NCBI GenBank assembly: GCA_017308255.1
Contig: JAFKFN010000006.1
Span: 1-64,000, forward strand
Direction of reading: 5' to 3'
Length of the DNA stretch: 64,000 nt
DNA from: Altererythrobacter sp.
GTDB taxonomy: Bacteria > Pseudomonadota > Alphaproteobacteria > Sphingomonadales > Sphingomonadaceae
In this document: positions 52,961 to 62,941 of the stretch, piece by piece
Numbering within the stretch: the first letter of the stretch is position 1
Layout: each line of letters begins with the position of its first letter
Made by a program: the position numbers and the translations under genes
Notes under the pieces: model-generated
Seen by the model: only the letters and a program-made list of their open reading frames with translations
What the model was told of the DNA's origin: nothing
Databases searched by the model: none

Positions 52961-54427
52961 CTAGGCCACCCGCGCCAACCGCTTCTGGCGCCGGCGCTGG
53001 ACGGAGCTGCCGATGCCGATCGCCTCGCGGTATTTGGCCACGGTGCGGCGGGCCAGATCGAAACCCTTGGCGCGCAGCAGTTCCACCAGCTTGTCGTCTG
53101 ACAGGATGTCGTCGGGGCTTTCCGCATCGCACAGCGCGCGGATCTCGGCCTTGACGGTTTCCGCCGAGACGGCGCCTTCGCCATCGGTCGAGGCGATGCC
53201 GCTGGTGAAGAAGTACTTCAGTTCGAACGTGCCGCGCTTGCAAGTGAGGTACTTGTTCGACGTGACCCGGCTCACCGTGCTTTCGTGCATGCCGATCGCT
53301 TCCGCCACCGTGCGCAGCGTCAGCGGCTTGAGCTGGGAGACGCCCCGGCGGAAGAAGCCTTCCTGCTGCCGGACGATTTCCGAGGCGACCTTGAGGATCG
53401 TCTTCTGCCGCTGGTCCAGCGCCTTCACCAGCGCGCGCGCGTCGGCCAGCTTCTCGCCCAGCCAGCCGCGCGAAAGCTTGTCGGCGCAGCAGCTACGCAG
53501 TTCCACGTAGTAGGACCGATTGAGCACCAGCCGCGGCAAGGTCGCCTGGTTGAGCGCGATGTCCCAGCCCCGCTCGGCATCGCCGGTGACGAGCACGTCC
53601 GGGACCACCGGCGCGCTTTCGCCGCCGCCGAACCGGAGGCCCGGCTTGGGATCGTAGCCGCGCAGTTCGGCCAGCATGTCGGCGAAGTCCTCGTCATCCA
53701 CCTCGCACATCCGCTTGAGCCGGGCGAACTCCCCGCGCGAAACCAGCTCCAGGTTCTCGATCAGCCGCGCCATGCACGGGTCATAGCGATCGGCTTCCCT
53801 CGCCTGGAGCGCCAGGCATTCGGCCAGCGTGCGTGCGCCGACGCCCGTGGGGTCCAGCGTCTGGACCACGGCCAGCGCTTCCTCCACTCGCGCCAGCGGT
53901 ACGTCCAGATCCTCCGCCACCTCGCGCAGGGAGGTGTGGAGATAGCCCGCCTCGTCGAGCAGATTGATGAGATGCCGGGCGATGAAGACCAGCCGCGCAT
54001 CGTCGCTGGCGGCGCCGACCTGGGTTTCGAGATGCTGGGCCAGCGTCGGCCCATCGCCGCCGCGCTCGCCGATGTCCGGGCCTTCCGCTCCGGCGGAACC
54101 GGCGGCGCCCCAGTCTCCCGTATCGCGGTCGCGGTCGAGAGCCGTCGGATCGATATCGAGCGGCGCATCCGCTTCGCCCTGGCCGCGCAGGATCAGTTCA
54201 TCGGCGGTCGGCTCCGGGCGCGGCTCGTCAGGCGCGTCGGGCGCGGCGACGGGCGCCTCGCTCCGAAGGTCCCCGGCTTCAAGCAGGGGATTGCTTTCCA
54301 GCGCTTCACCGATGAACGTTTCGATTTCGAGGTTGGACAGCGCCAGCAGCTTGATCGCCTGCTGGAGTTGCGGCGTCATCGTCAGCGATTGCGTCTGCCG
54401 CAGGTCGAGACGCGGAGCCAACCCCAT
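52961..54427 (-). CDS. rpoN: RNA polymerase sigma-54 factor
   Basis: The 488-residue factor has the Gln/Leu-rich activator region (LRQTQSLTMTPQLQQAIKLLALSNLEIE), an acidic linker, the core-binding domain (VQTLDPTGVGARTLAECL), the HTH GMHESTVSRVTSNKYL and the RpoN box RRTVAKYREAIGI near the C-terminus. ATG 54427 is the standard start. It lies 91 bases downstream of lptB, the usual alphaproteobacterial order. Confidence 0.96.
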   Translation of the reverse strand: MGLAPRLDLRQTQSLTMTPQLQQAIKLLALSNLEIETFIGEALESNPLLEAGDLRSEAPVAAPDAPDEPRPEPTADELILRGQGEADAPLDIDPTALDRDRDTGDWGAAGSAGAEGPDIGERGGDGPTLAQHLETQVGAASDDARLVFIARHLINLLDEAGYLHTSLREVAEDLDVPLARVEEALAVVQTLDPTGVGARTLAECLALQAREADRYDPCMARLIENLELVSRGEFARLKRMCEVDDEDFADMLAELRGYDPKPGLRFGGGESAPVVPDVLVTGDAERGWDIALNQATLPRLVLNRSYYVELRSCCADKLSRGWLGEKLADARALVKALDQRQKTILKVASEIVRQQEGFFRRGVSQLKPLTLRTVAEAIGMHESTVSRVTSNKYLTCKRGTFELKYFFTSGIASTDGEGAVSAETVKAEIRALCDAESPDDILSDDKLVELLRAKGFDLARRTVAKYREAIGIGSSVQRRRQKRLARVA

Positions 54428-54518
54428 CGTCAGGCTTTCGCTCGGGCCGAGCCATGCTCGTCCTGATGTCCGGCGCCGGGCGCAGCGACTGACACGGTCA
54501 GGCGCGGATCGACGCCAC

Positions 54519-55331
54519 TCATAGTTCGAAGCTTTCCCCCAGGTAGAGCCGGCGCACATTGGGATCGGCAACCAGGTCTTCCGGGCTGCCGGCGAACAGC
54601 ACCTGGCCGCCGTAGATGATGCAGGCGCGATCGACGATGTCGAGCGTCTCGCGCACGTTGTGGTCGGTGATCAGCACGCCGATCCCGCGCCGCTTCAGGT
54701 CCTTCACCAGTTCACGGATATCGCCGATGGAAAGCGGGTCGATGCCGGCGAACGGTTCGTCCAGCAGCATGATCGACGGCTTGGCCGCCAGCGCGCGGGC
54801 GATTTCGCAGCGGCGCCGTTCGCCGCCGGAAAGCGCCATGGCGGGGCTGTCGCGCAGCCGCGCGAGGTGGAATTCGTCCAGCAGCCGCTCCAGCTCCGCC
54901 GCGCGGGTGTGCTTGTCGGGCTCGGTCATCTCGAGCACGCAATCGATATTCTGGGCCACGGTCATCCCGCGGAAGATGCTGGTTTCCTGCGGCAGATAGC
55001 CGAGGCCCAGGATCGCCCGGCGGTACATCGGCAGCTTGGTGACATCGACGCCGTCCATCAGGATGCGCCCCGAATCCGGCCGCACCAGGCCCATGATCGA
55101 ATAGAAGCAGGTGGTCTTGCCAGCGCCGTTGGGGCCGAGCAGGCCCAGCACCTCGCCCTTGCCGACGGTCAGCGAGATGTCGCTGAGCACGGCGCGCTTG
55201 TCGTAACTCTTGGCGATGGACACCACTTCCAGCCCGCCCTGCGGGATCGGCGGCGCGGCGTTCACGGGCGCGTCGGCCATGGCTTCGGCCAGGGATCGGG
55301 TGTCGATAGCGTCGGGCTCGAGCTCGGTCAT
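54519..55331 (-). CDS. lptB: LPS export ABC transporter ATP-binding protein
   Basis: The 270-residue ATPase has Walker A GPNGAGKTT, signature LSGGERRRCEIARAL, Walker B IMLLDEPFAGID and LITDHNV. It powers LPS extraction with LptF/G/C. An N-terminal extension of about 35 residues precedes the family start. lptA and lptC are not upstream here: the next gene in that direction is a divergent membrane protein gene. Confidence 0.93.
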   Translation of the reverse strand: MTELEPDAIDTRSLAEAMADAPVNAAPPIPQGGLEVVSIAKSYDKRAVLSDISLTVGKGEVLGLLGPNGAGKTTCFYSIMGLVRPDSGRILMDGVDVTKLPMYRRAILGLGYLPQETSIFRGMTVAQNIDCVLEMTEPDKHTRAAELERLLDEFHLARLRDSPAMALSGGERRRCEIARALAAKPSIMLLDEPFAGIDPLSIGDIRELVKDLKRRGIGVLITDHNVRETLDIVDRACIIYGGQVLFAGSPEDLVADPNVRRLYLGESFEL

Positions 55332-55468
55332 GCCTCGGGATTTAGCATCTGGGCGGCGGGATTGAACCCCGCTTGGCAAGATTCGTGCATGGACCGGGGC
55401 CGGCGTGGGCTTGAATGCCGGGAACCCCGGTGAGATAGTCCCGATTCGGGGAATGAGAGGAGAAAGGC

Positions 55469-55846
55469 ATGGACAAGGCGCAACGGCCGTCCGCGGCGAA
55501 GCAGATGCACGCAAGCCGCAAGCTGGATTGGCGCCGGAAGATGAGCGACAACGTCGCCTATGCGCTGCTGGTCTATACCGGCTTGCAGATCTTCTGGACC
55601 ATGACGACGCTCAAGACCGGCCACGGCTCCGCGCTGCCTTATCTTGCCCTAGTGGTGCTGATCGCCGCGATCATCCCCGCCTGCCGCCTGTTCGAAAAAC
55701 GCTGGGCCGCGCTGAGCGACAGCGAGGCGGCCAATCCCGAATTCGCCAGCCGCTTCCGCCGCGACCAGATCGTGCTGTGGCTCTGCGCCCTCGGCCTCCC
55801 GCTGGTGCTGACGGGGGTGTTCCGGGCCATCACCGCGCTGTTCTGA
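55469..55846 (+). CDS. Hypothetical membrane protein, three hydrophobic segments
   Basis: The 125-residue protein has a basic N-terminus (ASRKLDWRRKMSDN) and three membrane segments (VAYALLVYTGLQIFW, ALPYLALVVLIAAIIPAC, IVLWLCALGLPLVLTGVF). No domain is known to me. A GAGGAGAAAGG ribosome-binding site precedes ATG 55469. Confidence 0.7.
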   Translation: MDKAQRPSAAKQMHASRKLDWRRKMSDNVAYALLVYTGLQIFWTMTTLKTGHGSALPYLALVVLIAAIIPACRLFEKRWAALSDSEAANPEFASRFRRDQIVLWLCALGLPLVLTGVFRAITALF

Positions 55847-55867
55847 TCGCAGACGGCCGGTTTGCGA

Positions 55868-56398
55868 TCAGCCGGTCTTGGCCCGCTCGATCGCCTCTAC
55901 AACGATTCGCCGCGCTGCGGCCGCGTCGCCCCATTCGCCGATGCGGACCCACTTCTCGCTTTCCAGATCCTTGTAGTGGGTGAAGAAGTGCTCGATCTGC
56001 TGGAGCACGATAGAGGGCAGGTCCTGCCGCTCGCCGACATCGGAATAATACGGGAAAGTCGTGTCCATGGGCACGCAGATCAGCTTCTCGTCGCCGCCGT
56101 GCTCGTCTTCCAGGTTGAGCACGCCGATCGGTCGGGCGCGCACCACGCAGCCGGGGATGAAGGGTGAACGGGCGACCACCAGCGCGTCGAGCGGATCGCC
56201 ATCGGGCGAAAGGGTGTGCGGCACGAAGCCGTAGTTCGCCGGATAGCGCATCGGCGTATGCAGGATGCGATCGACGAACAGGGCGCCGCTCTTCTTGTCG
56301 AACTCGTACTTCACCGGCTCCCCGCCCACCGGCACTTCGATGATGACGTTGAGGCTTTCCGGCGGATTGTCGCCAACCGGGATATATTCGATACGCAT
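55868..56398 (-). CDS. ppa: Inorganic pyrophosphatase
   Basis: The 176-residue family-I pyrophosphatase has the motif DGDPLDALVV (metal Asp residues), FVPHTLSPDGDP, and YSDVGERQDLP. It drives biosynthetic reactions by hydrolysing PPi. ATG 56398 has GAAGGAAGCG upstream; the longer open frame is upstream noise. Confidence 0.96.
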   Translation of the reverse strand: MRIEYIPVGDNPPESLNVIIEVPVGGEPVKYEFDKKSGALFVDRILHTPMRYPANYGFVPHTLSPDGDPLDALVVARSPFIPGCVVRARPIGVLNLEDEHGGDEKLICVPMDTTFPYYSDVGERQDLPSIVLQQIEHFFTHYKDLESEKWVRIGEWGDAAAARRIVVEAIERAKTG

Positions 56399-56547
56399 GG
56401 ATGCTCGCTTCCTTCGAGAGGATCGGCACCCCCTCCTTTTTTTGAGGCGCGCGCTAGCCGATGGATCGCTGCTTGGCGAGACTCGAATTGCCCGCGCCGG
56501 TGAAGTGAGGCATCTTCCGCGGCAAAACGACGGAAGAGGACATTGCG

Positions 56548-57657
56548 ATGCACGTAGGCTTGGCAACCGGCTTCGCCCATCAGCGCGGCAAGGATTACGA
56601 CGACGCCCGCTTCGTGCGCGAGGAAGTCGAAAACCTCGTCATGGCGGAAGAGCTGGGGTTCGATTCGGTGTGGATCACCGAACACCATTTCACCGACTAT
56701 TCGATGTCCAACGATCCCGTGCAGCTGTTGACCTATATCGCCGCCCGCACGCGGCACGTGAAGCTGGGCACGCAGTGCATCATCGTACCGTGGCATCATC
56801 CGGTGCGGCTGGCGGAGCGGATCGTCAACCTCGACATTCTCTCGGGCGGGCGCGTGATCCTCGGCTTCGGCGGCGGCCTGGCGCAGCATGAGTTCGCCGG
56901 GCTGGACGTGGACATGAACAAGAGCCGCGCGCTCTACAACGATATCCTCGAAGTGCTCATTCCCGCGCTGGAGACCGGCGTGATCGAGGGCGAGGGCGCG
57001 TTCGGCACGATCCCGCGCAGCGAGCTGCGGCCCCGCCCGATCAAGAGCTTCGAAGGCCGCAAGTTCTGCGGCAGCCTGTCGGGCAATTCGATGTACACGG
57101 CAGCCCGGCTGGGCTGCGGCAACATGATCCTGATGCTGCCCCAGCGCGGCAAGGACGTGCCGCCCGACAAGTACACCGCCGTGTGGCAGGAAGTGAACGG
57201 CCCGGGCACCACACCCCCGCCACCGATGCTGGGCGGCAATTACTACATCGATGAAAGCGCCGAATATGCCGAGGCGCAGGGCCGCAAGTACCTGGCCAAC
57301 ACCATGCGCGCGGCGATCCGCAACTATCACCTCGATACGCCGGGCAAGTTCCCGGACATCAAGGGCTACGAGCACTACGAGAACATGGTCCTCGCGCCCG
57401 AGGCGATCGCACCTTACGTGGAGGAATTCTCCAAGGGCGTGGTGGCCGGCACACCGCAGATGATCCTCGAGAGGATGTGGGAACTGAAGGAATTCTACCG
57501 GCCGCAGGGCTTCTTCCCCCATGTCTATTTCGGCGGCATGCCGCAGGAGGAAGCGCTGAAGAACATGCGCCTGTTCGCGGACAAGGTGCTGCCCGAACTC
57601 AAGAGCTGGGAAGCCGAAACCTCGATCGATGACCGGTTCCTGGAAGCGGCGGAATAG
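56548..57657 (+). CDS. LLM-class flavin-dependent oxidoreductase
   Basis: The 369-residue protein has the luciferase-like TIM barrel: GFDSVWITEHHFTDYSMSNDP at the N-terminus, LDILSGGRVILGFGGG, and IEGEGAFGTIPRSELRPRPI. It should use reduced FMN; the substrate is unknown. Its ATG follows a GAAGAGGA ribosome-binding site 12 bases upstream. Confidence 0.87.
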   Translation: MHVGLATGFAHQRGKDYDDARFVREEVENLVMAEELGFDSVWITEHHFTDYSMSNDPVQLLTYIAARTRHVKLGTQCIIVPWHHPVRLAERIVNLDILSGGRVILGFGGGLAQHEFAGLDVDMNKSRALYNDILEVLIPALETGVIEGEGAFGTIPRSELRPRPIKSFEGRKFCGSLSGNSMYTAARLGCGNMILMLPQRGKDVPPDKYTAVWQEVNGPGTTPPPPMLGGNYYIDESAEYAEAQGRKYLANTMRAAIRNYHLDTPGKFPDIKGYEHYENMVLAPEAIAPYVEEFSKGVVAGTPQMILERMWELKEFYRPQGFFPHVYFGGMPQEEALKNMRLFADKVLPELKSWEAETSIDDRFLEAAE

Positions 57658-57677
57658 TCCTGTCTGGTTGAAACACT

Positions 57678-57756
57678 CGTCATTGCGAGCGTAGCGAAGC
57701 AATCCAGAGCGTTTTGCGCTGTCGCTCTGGATTGCTTCGCTACGCTCGCAATGACG
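57678..57756. repeat. Perfect 34-bp inverted repeat, CGTCATTGCGAGCG family
   Basis: The arm 57678-57711 (CGTCATTGCGAGCGTAGCGA then AGCAATCCAGAGCG) is exactly reverse-complementary to 57723-57756, with an 11-base loop. It lies between convergent genes and could act as a bidirectional terminator or mRNA end. A partial copy lies at 41471-41490. Confidence 0.9.
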
Positions 57757-57779
57757 ATTCCAGGTTAGGTGAGCGTACT

Positions 57780-58442
57780 CTAACCCCCGCCCACCGCGTT
57801 GATCGCGAAGGCGATCACCCCGATGTTGAACACGAAGGCGCCGCAGCTGTGCAGCAGCGCCACGTAGCGGATTCTGCGCGAGGTGATCGCCACGTCCGAG
57901 GTCTGGAACGTCATGCCCAGGGTGAAGGCGAAATAAGTGAAGTCGCGATAGTCCGGCAGCGCGGTCTCGGGGAAGGACAGCCCGCCCGCGTCCTTTCCAT
58001 CGCGCTGGCCGTAATAGATATGCGCGTAATGCAGCGCATAGATGCTGTTGGCGAAAAGCCAGATCAGCAGCAGGGTGCCGATCAGCTTGGCGATGGCCGC
58101 GGGTTCTCCGTGGCGGGCGGCGCCCATTTCGCCGGCGATCGCCGCCAGCACGGCGAAGGCCAGCAGCATCGTCAGCACCAGGACCAAGCCGCGGTTGGCG
58201 TCATTGGCGGCGGAATGAACGCGCATGTCCGCTGCCTTGGAAGACCGCACCAGGGGCACCAGCGAAAGCAGGAAGACCAGCGCGGCCGCATCGAACGCCA
58301 TGGCCGCGTTGTCCGCCAAGTGCGTGGCGCCGAAGGCGGCGCGATGGGCCCAGAAGGCCAGCGGCAGAAGCGCTAGGAACAGCAGGAACCGGCCCGGCGC
58401 CAGCCGATTGCCGATGCCCTTTCTGGCGGCGCCGCGCGTCAC
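57780..58442 (-). CDS. DUF1345 membrane protein
   Basis: The 220-residue protein has five or six hydrophobic segments and the DUF1345 patterns ALHYAHIYYGQ and FPETALPDYRDFTYFAFTLGMTFQTSDVAITSRRIR. Its function is unknown. Confidence 0.87.
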   Translation of the reverse strand: MTRGAARKGIGNRLAPGRFLLFLALLPLAFWAHRAAFGATHLADNAAMAFDAAALVFLLSLVPLVRSSKAADMRVHSAANDANRGLVLVLTMLLAFAVLAAIAGEMGAARHGEPAAIAKLIGTLLLIWLFANSIYALHYAHIYYGQRDGKDAGGLSFPETALPDYRDFTYFAFTLGMTFQTSDVAITSRRIRYVALLHSCGAFVFNIGVIAFAINAVGGG

Positions 58443-58473
58443 GCCGCCGATGTAGCGCGCGCGTGTGGCGGCG

Positions 58474-60414
58474 TCACTTCGTTCTCGGCGCCAGCAGGCG
58501 GTCGAGCGGCTGCTCGCCCTTGCCGGCCGGCTCCAGCCACGGCCAGCGCAGGCCGCCGTGGTAATCGACCGGCACCGTCATGTAACGCTCCCCGCGCCGG
58601 ACCAGCAGCTCGATCGGATCGTGCCCATCCTTCGCATCGGTGATCGCCTTCCTGATCCCGGCGGCGCTATAGGCTTCGCCGTTCACCGCCACGATCTGCG
58701 CACTGCTGACGATTCCCGCGTTGAACGCCGGGCTGCCCCACAACGTCGCGGTGACGGTGCCGTCCTTGCTCAGCGAGACGCCGAGCGAATACTGCAGGTT
58801 GATCGCGCCCGAGCCAGAGGTGCGGCCCTTTTCGTAAGGGTTCTGGTCTTCCTTCCACACCAGGCGGTATCCGGCCTTCTCCAGGCCGGCCAGCGGCGCA
58901 GGCTGGCCGGGGGTCTGGAAGCGGTCTTGCAGGAAGCTGGCCCAGTCATACGGATAGATGGCGTTCAGCGCCTCGACGATGTCGTCGAAGGTATAGGTCA
59001 GCACACCCCAGTCGCCATCGTTCATGCCGAAGAAGGCGCGGGCGAAATCGTCCAGGCCCTTCTTCCCGCGCGTGCCTTCGCGGATGATCTGGTCGGCCTC
59101 CAGCCATACCAGCAGCCCTTCGGAGTAATAGTCTTCGTTGCGGCTCAGCGAGCTATAGGGCTGCGGCCGTCGCGCATCGATGATCGGATCGAACGTGGTA
59201 TCTTCCACCGAACGCCAGGCGCGGCCGGGCTGGACGGCATAGAACCCGGCCGAATTGGCCAGCGCCCCCAGCACCACGTCCTTGGATTGCAGGCCGGAAC
59301 GGGCCGCCAGGACATAGCCCCAGAACTGGTCCTGCCCTTCGTACATCCACAGGAGACTGCCTTGCATCGGCTGGCGGTAATCGGGTGTCCACAGGGCGGC
59401 GGGGCGGCGGTACTTGCCGTTCCAGCTATGGTTGAATTCATGGGGGATGACGTTGCGGGCCCAGCCGTAATCGTCCCATTTCACGAATGTCTCGGGCTCG
59501 TAGTCGTTCTCGCTCGACCGGTGGTGCTCCAGGCCGATGCCGCCCATCCGATCGGTCAGCGCCAGCAGCAGGTCATAATGATCGAAGTGCTTCGCGCCGT
59601 AGATCGCCAGCGTCTCGTCCACCAGCTTCTCGAACATGGCCAGATGCTCCGGCGCCAGCACCAGCTGCTCGGGCTTGTCGGCCACCACGTCCAGCTTCAC
59701 CGCGTGTCCCAGGTCCCATTGCTTCGCGTACTTGCCGGCGAAGACAGGCGAATCGACCAGCGTTTCGTAATCGACCGTGTCCCAGCTCACCGTGTCGCCG
59801 CGCACGTTCTTGCCGTCGAGCGCGGTGAACGCTTCCCAGCCGCTCGGGAATGTCACCGTGGGTGCGAAGCGGATCTGCCGCACATAGTGCCCGGCGGGAT
59901 AGAGGCTCATCGCTTCCCACTGGAGATTGAGCATCTCCCGCGTCATCACGATGCGGCCCTCGCTGGTTTGCAGCGGCGAGGTGTAGACGAACCGCGCGGT
60001 CACTTCCTTCGCGCCCGAGGGCAGGGCAATGCGGAAGGCGTAGGTTTCGATCGGGTCCCGCCGCCAGGGGGCGGGCTTGCCATCCACTTCGAAGCGTACA
60101 TCGGCGATCAGGTTCATGGCCCCGCGCGGGCCGTGCTTGCCGGGCAGCCATTCGGGCAGTTGTAGGATCAGCTCGCTCTCGCCCGGCGGCACGGGCACGG
60201 TCTCCACCACGCGGAATACCCCGCGCGTCACGTCGCTGGCGTCGATCGTCAGGCCGATCGTTCCGGGGAAGGGCACGTCCCGCGCGGCCGGAATCGTCCG
60301 CTCGGCGGGAACGGCGATGGGGGCGGATTGCGGAACGGATTGGGCGGCGCCGGTGCCCGTGGCGCCAAGCAGCAGGACGGCGAAGAGCGGGGCGGCCGCG
60401 CGAGATGTCGTCAT
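58474..60414 (-). CDS. M61 family glycyl aminopeptidase with PDZ domain
   Basis: The 646-residue secreted protein starts with a signal peptide (APLFAVLLLGATGTGAAQS). The M61 catalytic zone is VIPHEFNHSWNGKYRRPA (zinc motif HExxH as HEFNH, around residues 323-327) with LWMYEGQDQFWG (Glu ligand). A PDZ domain lies at about 560-640 (GVSLSKDGTVTATLWGSPAFNAGIV). It cleaves N-terminal Gly/Ala from peptides in the periplasm. ATG 60414 is chosen for the signal peptide. Confidence 0.9.
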   Translation of the reverse strand: MTTSRAAAPLFAVLLLGATGTGAAQSVPQSAPIAVPAERTIPAARDVPFPGTIGLTIDASDVTRGVFRVVETVPVPPGESELILQLPEWLPGKHGPRGAMNLIADVRFEVDGKPAPWRRDPIETYAFRIALPSGAKEVTARFVYTSPLQTSEGRIVMTREMLNLQWEAMSLYPAGHYVRQIRFAPTVTFPSGWEAFTALDGKNVRGDTVSWDTVDYETLVDSPVFAGKYAKQWDLGHAVKLDVVADKPEQLVLAPEHLAMFEKLVDETLAIYGAKHFDHYDLLLALTDRMGGIGLEHHRSSENDYEPETFVKWDDYGWARNVIPHEFNHSWNGKYRRPAALWTPDYRQPMQGSLLWMYEGQDQFWGYVLAARSGLQSKDVVLGALANSAGFYAVQPGRAWRSVEDTTFDPIIDARRPQPYSSLSRNEDYYSEGLLVWLEADQIIREGTRGKKGLDDFARAFFGMNDGDWGVLTYTFDDIVEALNAIYPYDWASFLQDRFQTPGQPAPLAGLEKAGYRLVWKEDQNPYEKGRTSGSGAINLQYSLGVSLSKDGTVTATLWGSPAFNAGIVSSAQIVAVNGEAYSAAGIRKAITDAKDGHDPIELLVRRGERYMTVPVDYHGGLRWPWLEPAGKGEQPLDRLLAPRTK

Positions 60415-60517
60415 GGACAGGGGTTTTGGCGGGAAGTAGGCGCGATCGCAACCGCTTGGCCGGCCACGCGCCGACGCGGCTTTGCGAGAGCCCGCATTGG
60501 AGGTAAGCGCGCCGACC

Positions 60518-61780
60518 ATGGCGAAAATCGAAACCCCCCGCCCCATTCGCGGCACCCAGGACATCTTCGGCACCGAGGCGGAGGCGTTCGCTCACGTGGT
60601 CGAGACGTTCGAGCGCATCCGCAAGCTCTATCGCTTCCGCCGGGTGGAGATGCCGGTGTTCGAGAAGACCGAGGTCTTCTCCCGCTCGCTGGGCGAGACG
60701 ACCGATGTGGTTTCGAAGGAAATGTATTCGTTCGAGGATCGCGGCGGGGAATCGCTCACCCTGCGGCCGGAATTCACCGCCGGCATCGCCCGCGCCTATC
60801 TCACCGACGGCTGGCAGCAATACGCCCCGCTCAAGGTCGCCACGCACGGCCCGCTGTTCCGCTACGAGCGGCCGCAGAAGGGCCGCTATCGCCAGTTCCA
60901 CCAGCTCGACGCCGAAATCCTCGGCGCGGCGGAACCGCAGGCGGACGTGGAACTGCTGGCGATGGCCGATCAGCTGCTGAAGGAACTGGGCATCGCCGAA
61001 GGGGTGACGCTGCAACTCAACACGCTCGGCGATGCGCCCAGCCGGGAGGCCTGGCGCATGGCGCTGGTCGAACATTTCCGCGAAAGCCGCGATGCGTTGA
61101 GCGAGGATTCGCAGGAACGGCTGGAGCGCAATCCGTTGCGTATCCTCGATTCGAAGGACCCGCGTGACAAGGCGCTGGTCCACGAAGCGCCGCGCATCGA
61201 CGATTTCCTGAGCGGCGAGGCGGAACGCTATTTCCTCCAGGTCACCGAAGGGCTCGATGCCGCCGGCGTGGCCTGGCACCGCAACGCCACGCTGGTGCGC
61301 GGGCTCGACTACTATCGCCACACCGCCTTCGAATTCGTCACCGACCGCCTCGGCGCGCAAGGCACCGTGCTGGGCGGCGGGCGGTATGACGGGCTGATCG
61401 AAACCCTTGGCGGCCCGCATGTGCCCGCAGTCGGCTGGGCGGCGGGGATCGAGCGGCTGGCGATGCTGGTGGCGGATGCCCGCAAACTCGCGATCGATGC
61501 GCTCGACGTGATCCTGGTGGTGGAGGACGATCGCGCGCTGAGAGTGGCGCAGCAGAGCCTCGCGCAGTTGAGGCGAGCCGGCTTCTCGGCGGATATCGTC
61601 GCCAGCGGCTCACCCCGGAAACGGTTCGACAAGGCGGTGAAGGCCGGTGCCCGGGTGATTCTCAGCTTCACCTTCGACGAAGAGCAGGATCAGGCCGTCC
61701 GCGCCCTGCGCGGGCCGGATGAATGGGTCGAGAAGATCGACGCGATCGTGCTGCCGCTGGTGCTGGCGCAGGGCCAATGA
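60518..61780 (+). CDS. hisS: Histidyl-tRNA synthetase
   Basis: The 420-residue class-II synthetase shows motif 1 and 2 regions (RGTQDIF at the start, [24 protein letters not shown]), the HisA motif [15 protein letters not shown], motif 3 ([13 protein letters not shown]) and an anticodon domain. A GGAGGTAA ribosome-binding site lies 12 bases before ATG 60518. Its stop overlaps prfA by four bases. Confidence 0.96.
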   Translation: MAKIETPRPIRGTQDIFGTEAEAFAHVVETFERIRKLYRFRRVEMPVFEKTEVFSRSLGETTDVVSKEMYSFEDRGGESLTLRPEFTAGIARAYLTDGWQQYAPLKVATHGPLFRYERPQKGRYRQFHQLDAEILGAAEPQADVELLAMADQLLKELGIAEGVTLQLNTLGDAPSREAWRMALVEHFRESRDALSEDSQERLERNPLRILDSKDPRDKALVHEAPRIDDFLSGEAERYFLQVTEGLDAAGVAWHRNATLVRGLDYYRHTAFEFVTDRLGAQGTVLGGGRYDGLIETLGGPHVPAVGWAAGIERLAMLVADARKLAIDALDVILVVEDDRALRVAQQSLAQLRRAGFSADIVASGSPRKRFDKAVKAGARVILSFTFDEEQDQAVRALRGPDEWVEKIDAIVLPLVLAQGQ

Positions 61781-62844
61781 CCATCCCCGAAGACCGCCTG
61801 GCGCAGATAACGCATCGCTTCTCCGAGCTCGAAGCGCGCCTTGCCTCGGGCCGGCTCGAAGGCGATGCCTTCGTGGCCGCCAGCCGCGACTATGCGGAGC
61901 TGGAGCCGGTGGCCAAGGCCGCCCACGAAGTGCGCGAGATGCGTGCCGAGATCGCGGAGCTGGCGGCGCTCACCCAGGACCCGGAGATGCACGCCATCGC
62001 CGAGGAGGAGCTTGCCGTCCTGCGCAAGGCGCTGCCCGAGGCGGAACATCGCCTGGCCATCGCGCTCCTGCCGCGTGACGAGGCGGATGCGCGCCCGGCG
62101 CTGCTGGAAATCCGCGCCGGCACCGGCGGCGACGAGGCGGCGCTGTTCGCTGCCGACCTGTTCCGCATGTACGAAGCCTATGCCGCCTCGCAGGGATGGA
62201 AGGTCGAGGTCATGGACGTGAACGCGAACGATCTCGGCGGCTTCAAGGAAGTGATCGCCCAGATCGTTGGCACCGGCGTGTTCGCCAAGCTGAAGTTCGA
62301 AAGCGGGGTCCACCGCGTGCAGCGCGTGCCGGTGACCGAGAGCGGCGGACGCATTCATACGTCCGCCGCCACCGTGGCCGTGATGCCCGAGCCCGCCGAG
62401 ATCGACGTGCAGATCGAGGACAAGGACCTGCGCGTCGACATCTATCGGTCGAGCGGGGCCGGCGGCCAGCACGTCAACAAGACCGATTCGGCGGTACGGT
62501 TGACTCACCTGCCCACCGGCATCGTCGTCGCCATGCAGGACGAGCGCAGCCAGCACCGCAACCGGGCCAGGGCCATGGCCGTGCTGCGGACGCGCATCTA
62601 CGAGAAGATGCGCGACGAAGCTCACGGCGCCGAGGCGGAGGCGCGCAAGGCGATGGTCGGCAGCGGCGACCGTTCGGAACGCATCCGCACGTACAATTTC
62701 CCGCAAGGGCGGGTGACCGACCACCGCATCGGCCTGACGCTGCACAAGCTGGACGAAGTCCTGGCCGGGCCCGGGCTGGGCGAACTGGTCGATGCGCTGA
62801 TCGCAGAGGATCAGGCCAAGCGGCTGGCTGCCCTCGGCGAATGA
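61777..62844 (+). CDS. prfA: Peptide chain release factor 1
   Basis: The 355-residue RF1 has the GGQ motif ([19 protein letters not shown], around residue 229) that triggers hydrolysis and an upstream codon-recognition domain. It reads UAA and UAG. ATG 61777 overlaps the hisS stop (ATGA). Downstream prmC methylates the GGQ glutamine, so the two work together. Confidence 0.96.
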   Translation: MTIPEDRLAQITHRFSELEARLASGRLEGDAFVAASRDYAELEPVAKAAHEVREMRAEIAELAALTQDPEMHAIAEEELAVLRKALPEAEHRLAIALLPRDEADARPALLEIRAGTGGDEAALFAADLFRMYEAYAASQGWKVEVMDVNANDLGGFKEVIAQIVGTGVFAKLKFESGVHRVQRVPVTESGGRIHTSAATVAVMPEPAEIDVQIEDKDLRVDIYRSSGAGGQHVNKTDSAVRLTHLPTGIVVAMQDERSQHRNRARAMAVLRTRIYEKMRDEAHGAEAEARKAMVGSGDRSERIRTYNFPQGRVTDHRIGLTLHKLDEVLAGPGLGELVDALIAEDQAKRLAALGE

Positions 62845-62921
62845 CGCCGGCGGCGGCCCGCGTGCTTCGCCAGGCTCGGCATCCGGAAAGGTTCTCCGTT
62901 CCCGTTGCCCCCGCTTCCGCT

Positions 62922-62941
62922 CGTCCCGAGCGTGTCGAAGG
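62922..62941 (+). repeat. Repeat fragment (CGTCCCGAGCGTGTCGAAGG) abutting the prmC start
   Basis: CGTCCCGAGCGTGTCGAAGG resembles the common sphingomonad repeat end CGTC-TGAGC-TGTCGAAGG. It directly precedes the prmC ATG, so the last GAAGG would have to serve as an overlapping ribosome-binding site. Confidence 0.5.
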
